From assembly GCA_029168955.1 (NCBI GenBank), contig JAPDOI010001426.1, forward strand, positions 1 through 64,000: 64,000 nucleotides of DNA, in the 5' to 3' direction. Below the pieces are notes generated by a model, which worked only from the letters and a program-made list of their open reading frames with translations, had not been told where the DNA came from and did no database searches. A program made the position numbers and the translations under genes. The stretch comes from Aplectana chamaeleonis (taxonomy: Eukaryota > Nematoda > Chromadorea > Rhabditida > Cosmocercidae). This document shows, in pieces, positions 44,187 to 57,249 of the stretch (its first letter is position 1; each line of letters opens with the position of its first letter).

Positions 44187-46100
44187 CAGTGCTGTGCGTT
44201 ATAACGCCTTCTTCGTCAGATTTTACAACAGAAAAGTAGATAAATTAACGCTCCTGATATGGGTCTGAGATAATCGCGAACAATTTGCTCCTGGAGGGGG
44301 GTCTGGGTCAATTTAGCCCTGTCCACACCTCATGCCGTACCATGTTAACGCTTTTTTCTTGGCAAAAATTAACGAATAAAGGAAGAAATATTTTTAACGC
44401 TTACTCCTGACAAGCACCACGCCATGAGTGACACGCCCAATTCAGACATGGGTTTGATTCTCTTAGATCAAAGATGGGTTCAGGTTCATCCCGATTTTCA
44501 GAAAATATTTAATGAGGTGGGAAACCAGTGCCGATGAGTCAATGAGAAAATTAAAATTGATGAAAAAGTCAAGAAACACATCACAGATAGACTATTTGCG
44601 GTTCAAAAACCTGCACTCACCTTTTTCAAAGCTGGGCCGTACCTTTCGAAACAAATGGTCCGATGCCTCTAGAGAACGAGTGAAGTACGAGAACATCACC
44701 TGGAAGTAGACATTTCATTATCAACTCAAACGTACCTATCTTTTGAGCGAAATCGGGATTGCGAGTATGAAAAAAGCAAAGTTATTGAGAAACAAGAATA
44801 TGAGTAGAAAAATGAATATCTAGTTACGTCGCATGCCGTGGTGAGTGATATTGATCCCACATGCCACGTGACTGATAATATCAATGCGGTAGATCACTTG
44901 CCCTACTACTGTACGCCGCGTTTAAGATTTTTAAAAAGGAGTGTCGCGTGCTTTTCATGCTTAAACCATTACGTATAATGAATAAAATCCTTCCGTAAAT
45001 AACGTTTTGTTGGCGATAAAGCTAAAAAATAGGGGCTAAAGTCTGATAAACGGAAATGATGGCTTTTAACTGCAAAGTTCGAAAAGATTTCCAATAGTCA
45101 GAATCGTTTTAGAAAAAGTTCTCTAGAATAAGGCAAATGGTTACAGCTCAAGTTCGCAAAGCTAAGAATCAAGTTTTGGCTTACACCCGAATATTCAGGA
45201 ACAGCGATGCTGAAAAGATTTATTCAATATAAGGTAAAACAACATCACACAACGTGAAGCACGCGCGTGATTTATTTTTCCACTGGGCTACACTGAATTT
45301 TTGCTATTTAATAAACAAGTGCGCAGCCAAATCAATGGTCCATCATTTCACTGGATTTTTGGCATTTCCTTCTAGTTGTATGCCAAATCATTCACAAGAA
45401 GCATTCAACTTCTTTTAACAAGATTCTCACAACTTCTTCAATGGCAAATCATAAACCATTTTTAGCGAAGCAAAACAGTTACAAATGCATATATGTGAGG
45501 AAGGTTAATTACTACAGCATGCGATCAGAGGCAAACAGAACAAATACAAAATACTCGTTTACTTAAGAGCACCCACTACATAAAACTCTAGCAGAAAGTG
45601 TGGCCGTCTGATCCATCCATGTTGGAGATGGATGTGAAACAAGTCTAGTCCAACCAATTCACTAGTCTTGGGTCTAGGCGGAATGAGCCGGTTGCACTTC
45701 TTCGTAAATAGAGCCGGCGTCGAAATAAATAAGTTGCATAGAATGGGCCTGGTCAGTAGGTCTTTGTCCACATTCAAGAATGCTCTCGAGGTTTACCTGA
45801 GGTGTGGAAACGATTCTTAGCTATGAGCAATTGGTTTTGTGTTGTTTCAATACTTGTTTGTTTTTAAGCTGTTTTATGGACACGGGTTCGGCTTCAGCCT
45901 CGCAGACACAGCGCGCATGGGACATGGCGTCGAATATATGACCTAGTACACAGCCACGTACGCGACACTCATAATTTTACGCACAAATCAGAATTTGCTT
46001 CTAAATCCGTGTTGATTGATGTTTTTTTGGGATTTCGCAGAGTACTTACGAGTTTCGAAAGGTGAATAATCACTGAATGATAATTGTTCGCTCTGTTGAC
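44187..46100. other. Intergenic, no gene recognised
   Basis: AT-rich sequence with short ORFs (44512-44709 plus, 45559-45777 minus) lacking motifs. No TIR or tandem array found. Confidence 0.3.
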
Positions 46101-46116
46101 TAAATGTGGTCACTTA

Positions 46117-46420
46117 ATCGAGTTGGCTCCATGCCATTGCTCACCTGCGTGCGTACGCGTCACGGCCCGGCAAGTGTCGCGCGCGGCGAACGCCGAAAGC
46201 CGCCATCGTGTGAAAGAGTCACCTGCACCATATGCGGCAGAATGGTTTTCGTTAGGGGCATAAAACGAACACAGCAATTCAAATAATGCTCCAAAACATG
46301 CTAGTTTACTTGATTTTACTTGAATGCTCTGCTATTGCTTCGCCGCTCTTCCCGCCGCGCGCGACGCTCACCGACCGCAACGCAGAACGCACGGGTGAGC
46401 AAATGACCGCCTCAATCGAG
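46117..46420. mobile_element. Foldback element, GC-rich arms
   Basis: The left arm, 46117-46200 (TTGCTCACCTGCGTGCGT, GTCGCGCGCGGCG), is mirrored at about 46332-46420 (CGCCGCGCGCGAC, ACGGGTGAGCAAATGACC). The ORFs across it are arm shadows. Confidence 0.55.
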
Positions 46421-46736
46421 TTGAACACAATCTTACGGCGTACGAAGTACGCCAGCGACTTGGAATATCAGCCCTGATAAACTCAGATTAAAAACATGAG
46501 CGAGCTGGCTCACCATTGCCGGGATCACCTTTTTATGAATTGCAGGATATGATCCGGTGTATCTTAGAACGAATTCGGCCATTCGGCCAAAAGCTCAGAT
46601 AGTTCTCCTTGATAGTGTGAAAACTTTCACTTATACGTTATCGAGGTGAATTAACGATTTGCGCGTAAAATTGGGTGTGTCGCATACGTGGCTTAAGCCC
46701 AAGAGTTCGTCGTAATAGATTAAATTGAGTTGAATT

Positions 46737-46945
46737 GGGTGCAAAACTAGTTGGGTGGGCCACTCAGAATTCAAGAGAGGAATGAATGATACCGCTTCAA
46801 AAATCGTTTAATAGTATGAAATTTCTAGCAAAATACGAGTGATAACGTTATCATGCACCTAACGGAAAGTTTTTCCTTTATTGGAGAAATCTTTTCATTT
46901 CCATGGTGAATCTCTGAGTGTTTCCCCCTCAACTAGTTTTGCACC
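46737..46945. mobile_element. 209-bp MITE
   Basis: The ends GGGTGCAAAACTAGTTGGG and CCTCAACTAGTTTTGCACC mirror each other, as do internal CACTCAGAATTC and GAATCTCTGAGTG. No certain TSD. Confidence 0.65.
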
Positions 46946-47244
46946 TTAAATCGAATTGAATACACAAAACAACACACAACTGAAAAAGCAAAACAACGAA
47001 CGAGGCAAAGGAAGTGAATTAATTGATGACGTCAGCAAGCTGGCGGAGTTGGAGTCATCGGCCAATCCATCGATCAGGTCAAATCGTGTCAAATCGAGAC
47101 AAAGCTTGACGTGAATGGCGATGAGTGCGTTTGGCCTACTATGCCTTCTCTGCCCTCTATTAGCGTAAAATACCTTCTCCGATTTCTCCGCACCTCTTCC
47201 GTCTCGTTTTCTGGGGGGAAGGGGTCAGCGCCGCAGGGGAGCAG

Positions 47245-47665
47245 GGGCCTCCCCTGGGGCGGCATGCATGAACGCTCCGAAGAGGGTCAGGGAGCCGCTG
47301 CGCGTCCTATGCGCGCAGCGTCGAGCCACGGGACGGCTCCGAAGGGCATTGCGTAAATTGGGGTAACGCTTACGTTAATGCACTTTCCAACGCAAATTTT
47401 ACGCGCGCAATTTCTGTTGTCCCAGTCGCGTTTGCCTCTAATTATTGAGATGCATGGGATGTCAAAAAGGTACCGAAGAGCGACTGGCATGACGAAAATA
47501 CGCCGCGTGGCGTAGAGTTGACTGTAGAAGATGCATTCACTTCCGAAACATCAGTTTACGCCATGCACTTGGAGCCGTCCCGTGGCTCGACGTTACGCGC
47601 ATGGGACGCGGAGCGGCACCCTAACCTTCTTCGCAGCGTTCATGCATGTCGCCCCTGAAGCCCCC
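47245..47665. repeat. Inverted repeat with about 105-bp arms and 200-bp spacer
   Basis: GGCATGCATGAACGCTCCGA (left) and its mirror near 47640, and GTCGAGCCACGGGACGGCTCC (47321-47341) with its complement near 47571-47591, define the arms. The ORF at 47111-47356 lies on an arm and is not supported as a gene. Confidence 0.7.
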
Positions 47666-48719
47666 CTCGGAAGAGGTCTCTGCTGTCGCCCCTTTAAGTC
47701 AAAAACGGGCTCTGTTGTTCGACGCTTGCCCCCCCCCCTCGCAGAGTCTGAGAGGGTTATGGAGAACAACATGTCAATTCAACAAAAATAATGCAATTGA
47801 GGATAGAAGAGTAAGGAAGAGATTCTCGGCAAAAATGCAGCAACAGCAGATCATTAGCGCTCCGAGGCTATCTCAGCGGAAGCGCGCCGCTCGCTATGAC
47901 GAGTGGGTGTGGCCTTGAGTGTGAATGACTGACGCCATGTCTGCGCGTCACGCGCGGGCATAGCGTCAGTTGCCATTCAGCTATATGCGCGCTTCCCATA
48001 GCACGATACACCGCCGTCGTTCTTGACCCCGAATGTGTCGGCACACCCCATTGAATTTCGGGGCGCGTGAATAATCAGAGAACGGCGCGAAAATTTTTCA
48101 GCGTGTGAGCGCACACTTGATGGCGCGATACACCAATTCCTGATGTACGATGCGCACACATTGCCGCTGTCACTGACTGTTGGTTTTGGAGTGTAATGGT
48201 GTCGTCACACATCATCCAAACTGTGCGCGTGTCAATTCAGAGGGCGCGTGCAGTTAGTTGGCGCATATAACCTGCACCTCTGATGGCGCGATACATTACC
48301 TTTGCTCTTAAAGCGTGGTTTTTGCCGATATTCACCATTGAAGGCGAGCGCTTGCTCGTCGGTGATGCGCGCGAACTCGATGCACTATGATCGCTTTCGC
48401 CATCAGCGAGCGCGTAAAGCAGCATTAATGTGTCTCTACCGCGTTTTCGAGGTTGCTGTACAGAATCGGCGTGATTTTTTGTTTGTAACATCTTGCTCGT
48501 GTCTCCGCATCGTCCCAACTATGAAATGTCGCATCGGTTTCGCGCTCTCATTGGATGTGTGCGTGAAGTTTTTCAACGTTGTACGCCAGCCCAAGCGCGA
48601 CTGCGCGTGTAGCGTACACCCGCCTTCTCTTCTTCACCAACTGCGTTCTCGCAACAATCCCGCCCATCAGGGAGACGTCCAGTAGGTTTTCTACGTGCAC
48701 TAGGTCAATACTTCCCTCT
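47666..48719. other. GC-richer spacer, no gene recognised
   Basis: Recurrent GGCGCGATACA motifs (near 48120 and 48285) suggest decayed repeat sequence. Short ORFs here have no domain. Confidence 0.3.
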
Positions 48720-48990
48720 TTTTACGAGAAACTTCCGAAATGTCACAATTTAGTAAAAATCGAACAAATTTTAGTAAATTACCACTGGAGCGGATCATCT
48801 ACAGTAAAATTTAGTAAAGTAAATCTCTGGTAATTTACTGAATTATCGCCACTTCTACAGAGATTAGGTGGAAAATCTTCTGGTAAAAAGGACGTAATTT
48901 AGTAAAAAAACGCACTTTACCAGAGATTAGCCGAAAATCTCTGGTAAAATTATCTTTGTCAACTTTAAACCTGGAGTTTGTACAAATTGC
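48720..48990. repeat. TTTACTAG/CTCTGGTAAA-type repeat, second locus
   Basis: Alternating inverted copies of AATCTCTGGTAAA and TTTACCAGAGATT, with TTTAGTAAA. Same family as 33881-34130. Confidence 0.55.
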
Positions 48991-51208
48991 TTCCTGGTCA
49001 TCGCCAGTTTTGTCCGCAAACCGTCACCTCTTACCACAGTGAAAAAATTGCATGAGCTCTTCCAGATGCATCAATGACGCTAATGGAACTGAATCCTATT
49101 ATGGGCAATTCTTTAACATGGGCATCAATTTCAACCTCATTGATGACGGCTTTGCTGCCCCGCAAAATCCTGACGAGGCAAAATTGAAACACTCCTGGGC
49201 CCAGTAGCAACCCCTGATTGTGGTGGACTTTAAATAGGCAGCCAACCTGAGGTTGGTTGTGGACGTCTATGGTTCCTCCTATGGTTGGCGACACCCTGGG
49301 AACGAGATTTATCTCGAAAGGGTGGTGTTGAATGCAAAACTCCTCAATCGTAGGAAACGGTTTGAACCAACACAGCACGAGCCTAGGCGAGATGGACGCC
49401 CCATTACAGCGCTCTCAGACCACTATAGGGCCACACGTACAAATATGAGTGGACGTTTCCATGTTTTTCTACATACAATTTCCTCCACAGTTCTTCGTAT
49501 CCATTGCAACTTTGATCGAGGTAGTGGGTCGTAAATATGGGTTTCTGAGAACGTGCCCATGTGTACCTTTTCAGGTATAACAATTCTTCAGCATTGAATG
49601 ATGGGATTCTAGAGTCCACGAAAATCATCGAACCGACAGAATTTTAGGTTTAGAAAGCGATTTTGAGATTATTTCGTTAGATGGCCATTTATCACCGATA
49701 TCACGATACGCAAAACTTTGAAATTTCATTTTGGAAAACACAAGGTTGCAATTTCATTGCAACCTTGTGTTTTCCTTCGCAAGGTGAACCAAAGAGTTCA
49801 GAGAGGATTTTTTTTTAAATTATGGACTAATTTTTCTTCTCAGTCGGTTTCATGCTTCCCAGTCCACATAGAAAGTAGTGAAATTGTTCCTAGAGAAGTG
49901 AAAGACAAATAGTCGCACTCAGATGAACAATTATCACAGAGTTTAGTCACTTAGAACACGCGGTTCACGTAAATTTTATGCTTTTTCTCGAGAACAGAAA
50001 CAATTTCGTGCAGCCATCACTTTTAGATGGCTATCTATGGCGAACTCTGTTCTTACCTGCCAGTGAGCGACTATTAAAAAAAAATCCGTAGGCGTAGTAA
50101 GGCGATCCTCCATAAGAGCTAGTGGCGGTCTGCGAGCGCCGGCCGGCTTATCGATTCAGGCCGAGAGGAGCGCAACCTGATCAGCTTACCATACCACGCC
50201 AGCCGCCGGTGACATTTAAACAGCCTGCTCCAAAGCTGCGGGGTGATAAGCTTGTAATGTTTTCTTGAGAAAACAAGTCACGAACCTAATTTTTTCCTAA
50301 CTGGGAAATCATACATATAGTAGATCGGATTACCCCAAGAGGTTCGGTTTTTTTTTGTTGAGAAATGGAAAAACATCAACACTGGAAATTATTAAACATT
50401 TTTTGTAGATTCAACGTGAAAAAGAACCTTGTTGGTTTGCATTTACTGTACTAAGCAAACCATTTTTTTTTTATTGGAAAAGCCTTTAAACTCCTCATTA
50501 TCCTCCTCTACCCTGTACTCTACTTCTCATTCTGAGATGACGAGAATCATTTGACCCAACTAAGTGTGTTGAGTTGTTATGAAAGCTGTCTTGTGTCGAG
50601 ATGGAAGTGACAAAGTTGTATATTACCACATATTCCCTTTTTGCGACATTTCACGTTTTGGATACCGTTGCTAAAGAATTTTTCCCTCATGACTCCTGCA
50701 GAGGGTTGATTTGGGTTCTGAAACACGGACTCATACCATCGTCGCATTCAATGCGTGTCGAATATGCATTCAACTTGGGAAGACCCGGCGGTTTTCGAGC
50801 ACAGTCAAGAAAGGGAGTAGGTGCTCCTATTATGTTTCAGAGTCACAGCATAAGCCCCAGCAACTAAAACGTTTAATGCGTGCACCGCACACATTCAACT
50901 CGATGAAAAAACAATGCTCCAAAAAAGGAAAGACATACGACGCACTCATAAAGGCAGGACTCCAAGAAATGTTGACAGTGCCGCCGGTTCAGTTACTTCT
51001 AACTTTCCCTGCCCCGCCGCTGGAGACCTTTCGTCCAACCGCTAGCGGCCCCAAGTGGTGCTCGGAGAGCTGGGTCGCGACGCATGTCCGGTGTGGTGGC
51101 CGCTTCGGCGTGTCGGTGTGCTACTACGATAGCGCTGGGACTACCTGCAGCACGTACTCAGGCGATTAAAATTCTGCTGCATCGTGCTGCTGTTTGGAGC
51201 ACGTCCCA
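48991..51208. other. Intergenic, mostly unassigned
   Basis: Frames at 49031-49378 (minus, 115 codons) and 50711-51169 (plus, 152 codons) have no recognisable domain. ATTCAATGCGTGTCGAATATG near 50748-50768 is loosely mirrored near 56310-56340 on the other side of the hAT element, so an older inverted-repeat element may have been the insertion target. Confidence 0.3.
49733..49775. repeat. Perfect 20-bp hairpin
   Basis: GGAAAACACAAGGTTGCAAT at 49733-49752, loop TTC, and its exact reverse complement at 49756-49775. Confidence 0.95.
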
Positions 51209-51764
51209 TGCGATAGCAGGGTGTCAAACTCACGGTGGTCCGCGGACCACCGTGTGTGTGACTGAGGGGGTCGTTATTTTTTTGGAAAAAACTTTTAAAT
51301 TCTTTGGGTGGGGGTCGTTATTTTTTTGACCCATCTAAAATAATGTCTGTATCGCTGGAAAATTGAATCCTGAAGTAAAATAATTTGGGGGCCATGATTA
51401 TTTACCATGGAATGGTAAACATTATCGATGGAACAAGAGCAGTCTTCAAATGAAAAACAGAGTAAAACATCAAGCGCCTTTACTAGCCTCAACATTACCT
51501 CGACTACAACATTCGGAATAGATATTGCTTCCGGGGTTTTCCTAGCAAAATCCGATAGGAGTGAAGACTGTTTTATCGCTTCGAACTCTGTTGAATACGG
51601 CACACGGCTGCAAACTTTGTGCAGAACTGGCAGTGGTAGCCGTAGAAGGTTTCGTAAAACGATGGCATCGCGTCCTGTATATTTGAAGTAAAGGCGATTA
51701 AGTTCGTAATCGAATCTAGGCTTACTGTGATCTGTATCTTGCTTTCGCAGCCAGTCTAATTATA

Positions 51765-53418
51765 GTGCCGTTGCAAATTATACGACATACCCCCAATTTC
51801 CGCGGTTCCAAACTTCGCGTCAATTAAGGAGACAAACGGTAACGCCAATCGATGCAGCACCCTCGAAAACCCTTGGATACGAATCTTCATGAGATTACAC
51901 CCACTAGCAGGAAACTGGCAACGGAAATTGTCAAAAATGGCCGTTGCAAAATTATAACGACATAGCTGATGTTCTTAGCAGGAATTTACCTATTCTACGC
52001 CATCTGCTTATCCAGTTCGTTCATGGTAAGAACCACTAGAAACATCGAGTAATTAGTCTTCAGAAATGTCTTGGCGCTGAAGCACTTCGAAAACTCTGTT
52101 TGGTATGTTTCAACCCAGCTTTTGTGAACGCTCCTTTCTCAATCTGCGCCCATTCGCTCATAACGGCTTGTTTCAGCGGAGCCATACGCTCTTATTGTCT
52201 GAGTCTGGATGTAGATTCAACGCCAAAGAATACCTAATACACGTTTTCCACAGGGTTGAGGTCCTTGAATAACCGGCCCGGTTTACATTCTAGCGAATTA
52301 TGGCAGGGTCGACCTGAAACCAAGCCTGCGATTGTCCTACTGACAAGAAGTGAAGGCGGAAACGGACTAGAAAGAACCTGGAATTGATTTTCCGGCACAT
52401 TCTGATAATCTGTGGAGTTCATAGGTCATGTCGCTATTAGCTTGTCCAGCTTGAAACCCCACTCTCGCATCTGGGTCAATTCATTATTCTTTCTCATTTC
52501 GCAATTCCTACTCAAAAAGGATATATTCGGGTCCTTTTGTAGATCCCTCCATTGCTTGGAATGCTTAGTCAAAAATAAATAAATGTAATAGAATTGAGTC
52601 AAGCTCGTTCGGATTGCCTCTTAGCTTTAAGCTGACTGACAAAAGGATTTCTGAAGGATCTGGGCTACACAAGGACCCGAACTTATCCTTGAGTAGGAAC
52701 TCTTTGGAGGAGAAAGAATAGTGCATTGACGCGGATCCAGATAGGGTTTTAAGCTGGACCAGCTTTTTGCGACATGGCCTATGAACTCCAAAGATTATCC
52801 AAAATGTGCAAAAGGGAAATCATTCCCCAATTCTTTCTAGTCCATTTCCGCCTTCACTTCATGTCAGTAGGACAACGCAGGCTTGGTTTCAGGCCGATCC
52901 TGCCAATTCGCTAGAATGCCTGGCCGCTTTGCCGGATCTCAGCTCTGTGGAAAACGTATGAGGTATTCTTGGGCTTTGAATCTACATCCAGAACAGACAA
53001 ATCGGACGCGTGGCTCCGCTCAAACTAGCCGCTATAAGCGAATGGGAGCAGATTGAAAGGAGCGTTCACAAAAAGCTGGGCTGAAACATACCAAACAAAG
53101 TTTTCGAAGTGGTTCAGCGCCAAGACATTTCTGAAGACTAATTACTCGATGTTTCTAGTGGTTCTTACCATGAACGAACTGATACAGATGGCGTAGAATA
53201 GAAATTTCTGCAAGAACGTCTAATTTTGCAACGGGGCCATTTCTTGACAATTTCCCCGTTGCCAGTTTTCGCCAGTGGCCTCTAATTTTATGAAGATTCG
53301 TACCCAGGGGTTTTCGAGGGTGCTGCATCGATTGGCGTATTGCTGTTTGGCCCCCTATCGACGCGAAGTCTGGAACCGCGGAAATTGGGGTATGTCGTAT
53401 AATTTTGCAACGCACCTG
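51765..53418. mobile_element. Palindromic pair of mariner/Tc1-like relics
   Basis: The arms, about 51765-52560 and 52630-53418, are inverse copies with a short unpaired centre of about 70 bp. The outer ends (GTGCCGTTGCAAATTATACG and, reversed, CAGGTGCGTTGCAAAATTAT) are flanked by TA on each side. Each arm carries decayed transposase sequence. In the left arm, minus strand, KDLNPVENVY matches the Tc1/mariner DLNPIEN signature just before the last catalytic residue. The right arm has the equivalent on the plus strand (AGLKHTKQSFRSGSAPRHF). Both are broken by stops. Confidence 0.75.
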
Positions 53419-56200
53419 TATATTTGGGCCAATCCTCTGGTATTAAATCTTGGCGTTTGTAGGTTTATAAGCATTTCGGAAGTTTTTCGAAGCTCGCTAT
53501 TTCCACATTGTATCATCTCCAGCAGTGTGTGACGACCCAAAGGATAGGTAAAGTCCTTTCTCTGCTTCCTGCGTTAGCCTCTTTCCTCCTGGGAATATAT
53601 ACTTTAAAATCTGATTGGCATAGCTGAGTAGAACTCAGTGATGTGGGTGCTAACAAGAGCAAACAGATGTCCCTTCGTTATACACTGCTACCCAAGGCTC
53701 GATGGCTGAGAGCATCGATGTCAAAGGTATTGTAATCGGTGCAACGGATCAAGGTTGCCTTGGTGTCTTTGAAGGAGTGTGACTCCTCATCTCTGTTTTT
53801 GTGGCTTGGGCATGTTTGGGGACCCTGTAAAATTGAGAGCGTTTCCAGGCTTTGCGACGTTTGGTCCACTAAGGCCCTTAAATGTCTTAGCGTCATAACA
53901 CACAGCAGGTACTCAGATATTGGGCCTTTAAAAGAGATATAGTACTGATCGAGAAACTCTGTGCTCACACTTTCGTATCTTAAGCTCAAGGGAATTCTTC
54001 ATTTTCAGAACGTTATTGTCTCTCAATAATCTTTAAGCCAACATATCGCCATTTTGCCGCCCTTGTCTCCCCATCATGTGGTCGAAGAAAATAGCGCCAG
54101 TGAGACACATATTATACTATGAGACCAACTTTCTTCTCTTATTGTAAATCTTTCCTGAAAATAATGTCAGCTGAAATAGTGTGGCTCACGTGGTGAAGAA
54201 TTGAAAACGTGCGCCCTGTCCACGCAGCAGCCACAGCTCTTGCTTTGATACTTTCAGTTGTATCTCCGTTCGCCAAGGCTTGAAGGGCTCCCAATCAAAA
54301 TGGGTAATTGCGTAGGATCTTTGCTGGGGCGCTTCTTGCTGCACGCTGGGCCGACCAGCGGACCCGATGTACCGCCCCATTTTGAGGTGCACGAAAAGTC
54401 TCATTTGTTCCTGAGCGAGCCGATGCACGCTGTAGTTCTTCTGAGCAGTTGGCTGACGGAATTCAGTTTATGTGCTGCGTAGACTTATGAGGAAAAATCT
54501 AGAACAAACATATTTAGATATTCATAAAATTTCTTTTTTAATCATGTTTGATTCCCATATACTCTCACATTTCCATCGAGGTTGTCTCATCATATCATGC
54601 GCTGAAATTTTGCGTGAACGCCTGTTTATGTGCTTCCTGTCATCACAGATGCACCGTTCGGCAGACACGGCCATCACCCTTCTTATAGCAAACGGGAAGG
54701 CGCTTGTGAGAAAGGTCATTTTGCTTTCCTGCCCATGAATCCTTCTCAATGATAGAGTTCTTGGATTCGGCGACGATATTCTTCGGACCTTTCCGCTTTC
54801 TGTTTCTACTTAACGAGACGTGTCCAACGAGATTTGTCCAACATGTGGAGCCGCATACGTTAACATTACCATCTCGAGATCAAGCACTTCTGTGCGCAGC
54901 ACAATGTTCCCCGTATCAAATGGGCATCAATCGCCATTCATCCTATTTCTCTTTCTATAAGGCCGATCACACTTTTCCATTTGTTCTTCACCTTGGCTTC
55001 CTGAAACTGGGTGGGTATTTCTGGCCTGACAATAAATAATAAATAAATGTGGAAAATACGGATGTGTAGGAGGGTGAGATAATCCTCATCAGAAGTATTG
55101 CGATCGGTGCCTCGGAAGTGCCGTCGATCAACAGAAGGGTTAGGTTGCTCTGCCATTAATTATTCGAGCAAATCAAACTTCATGTGCTGCCAATTCTTGA
55201 CCATACGCTTGGCATATGTGGGATCGTAATGCGACGCTTACAGCCGTCGCATCAGACTTCATTGTCATCACAATAAAAGAGAGAATTATTTAGCGAACGA
55301 TAGAGCTTCGTTGGCAGCGATACCACATGCGAGGTAGGATCGAAAGCTTGGCAGTATGAAGTCACCGTCCATGCTAAGAAAATTTGCAGCATTCTGATCT
55401 AAAACATGAGATTGACACGGTTTTCTCTGCGTGAACGCTCCTCTGTCTATCTCTGCTAGTACCTACAGCGTTGTGTCGCAAACTGTCAGCAATTGAGCTC
55501 TCATTGTGATAGAATGTCCTCACTGTTCCCACTTCCTTTTTGCACCCTTTGCATTAGGTCTGGAAATCTTTTTCTGCATTAGGTCGAAGTTTCTCTTCTA
55601 TACGTATTCTGGGGCAGACCGTGACCAGAAATTCGGAGTCGGTAGCGAAACTAAAACTGTAGCTGAATCATCTAGAGCTTTGCTCTGTTTGGTTCACATA
55701 ACACCCCAAACCTTTGGTGTGCTGAAGTTTTCAGAGGAGGAAAAACATATTCGAAAAATAACACACGAATGCCATTTTTCGCTCCGAAATCTTCAGGAAG
55801 ATAGCACACAACATCTCCGTCATCATTTAATACCTTAGCACTCGATGATTGATCTTCAATCTTTTCACACGATTGTCTTATACAGCGTATTTAAATAAAT
55901 AAATAAAAATAAATAAAATAAATAAATGATTCGAAACAATTTCAAAATCGTGCAAGCCGAAAGGAAGCGTCTGGAAATGGTCGAATGTCAGTTTCAAAAA
56001 AATGTACCCGAACGAGGTGTACCAATCGACTGAACATGTTCCAAAAATCATTTCTTAGATAGGTGAAAAAATAACTTTTTTCAAAAAAAACTGAACTTCA
56101 CCTACCCCACTCTGGACATTGAAAAATCAGCCCAAAAAATCGAAAAGGGTCGTCTTTTTTTTTTCTGCACCCTTCCTAGAGGGTCGTTTTTAAGCCGAAA
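53419..56200. other. hAT interior, no recognisable transposase
   Basis: Many short ORFs without motifs. Sequence ending TTTCTGGCCTGACAATAAAT then (AATA)n near 55020-55046, and another (AATA)n run at 55894-55927, look like 3' tails of inserted non-LTR elements. Confidence 0.35.
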
Positions 56201-56559
56201 AAATGTCCCTTCCTCAGGGGGTCGTTGTTCAGGACGACCCGGACCACCGCTGTGTGCCTGACCCTGTGCGATAGGATGAGCCTTTCTTGATGGGTGTGGT
56301 CACTGAGGTTGAATGCACACATTTGATACGCATCAAATGCGGCGATTCTCTGTGAATCATGCGGTGCGTTTCCAGAATGTTTCAATGCCTTTTATGGCAT
56401 GATATATGATGCCACAAAAAGGCATTAAAATTTTCTGAAACACCAAAATAATATGCGGTGGGTTTGTCGATTTGCAAAAGATTGCTGTAGGTTACGACAT
56501 ATTACGGCGCGTATACTCACTTCGTCTCCGGGTATATGAAAGTTCTCCTCTGTGACGTG

Positions 56560-56960
56560 ACAACTGTTTGTATTGTGATGAGGAGAGGAAGATCTGTCTC
56601 CTGGAAGAACACCGGGGCCGTTTACAAAGTGGTCTGGTATGTCATGCTCAGAGTACTATGGTAGGAGAAAGTGGACGACCGCTTTACAGGAGACTAGGAC
56701 GAGCACGTAAGGGCTCTCCGCAACCCTTCTTCATACCCCGAAAACCCTTTTTCCTGACACATCGCACCTCGTACCATGCATACAGGGAAAGCCCACCTCA
56801 GAGGTGAAGGTCTATGTCTCTATGGCATAAGAATTTATCAGATACCATCGAAAGGAAAATCAAAGAAGCTTTGGAAATCCGAAGGACTGAACCCTTCCAT
56901 AAAACAACAGAGATGAGCTAAGGTCTACTATGGAACTCATTCCCAAGTTTAGCATTGTGT
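56560..56960 (+). pseudogene. Second Penelope-type GIY-YIG endonuclease remnant
   Basis: With one frameshift, VGESGRPLYRRL (the R-bearing helix of GIY-YIG nucleases) is followed by FFLTHRTSYHAYRESPP. After another frameshift comes DTIERKIKEALEIRRTEPFH, which contains the catalytic-type E of the domain. Wording differs from the element at 17932-20244, so it is another lineage. The RT is not present upstream. Confidence 0.7.
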
Positions 56961-57249
56961 AATAAAGCGGGTCATGCAGTACAAAAATGTAATTGCAGAG
57001 TATCACGAAGATAACATACATCCTCTTTCGCCACTCCTACCTCTGCCCACCACTCCCTCCTCAGATCCATTTCCCCATCATGTTTCTGCTACAAGGTGAG
57101 ATCAGTCCTGCAATTTTGGAAAAACCCTTTACACGCCTCCTCATCACCCATTTCCAGCTAAGCGTGGACAGCACCTCACCTGGTTCGTCCCACTAACGCA
57201 TAGAGACCGGCTCAGTCGTTAATATGAATAGTCTCCCCAACTTTGTTAA

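Larger units (their letters stand above)
51217..56266. mobile_element. hAT-type element, 5.05 kb, perfect TSD
   Basis: The left end CAGGGTGTCAAACTCACGG and the reversed right end CAGGGTCAGGCACACAGCGG share the hAT-style CAG start and continue into CGGTGGTCCG. The flanks TGCGATAG are identical (51209-51216 and 56267-56274). The interior holds a mariner palindrome and unassigned sequence. No BED finger or hAT dimerisation domain can be read, so it is either a decayed autonomous copy or a nonautonomous one bulked up by insertions. Confidence 0.88.

Noticed and set aside
46104..46477. Two short plus-strand ORFs as genes
   Set aside because: They lie on the arms and loop of a foldback element.
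47111..47356. 81-codon ORF as a gene
   Set aside because: It overlaps the arm of an inverted repeat, and its GC-rich composition explains the open frame.
49733..49775. microRNA precursor
   Set aside because: The stem is only 20 bp with a 3-base loop, too short for a Dicer substrate of the usual type.
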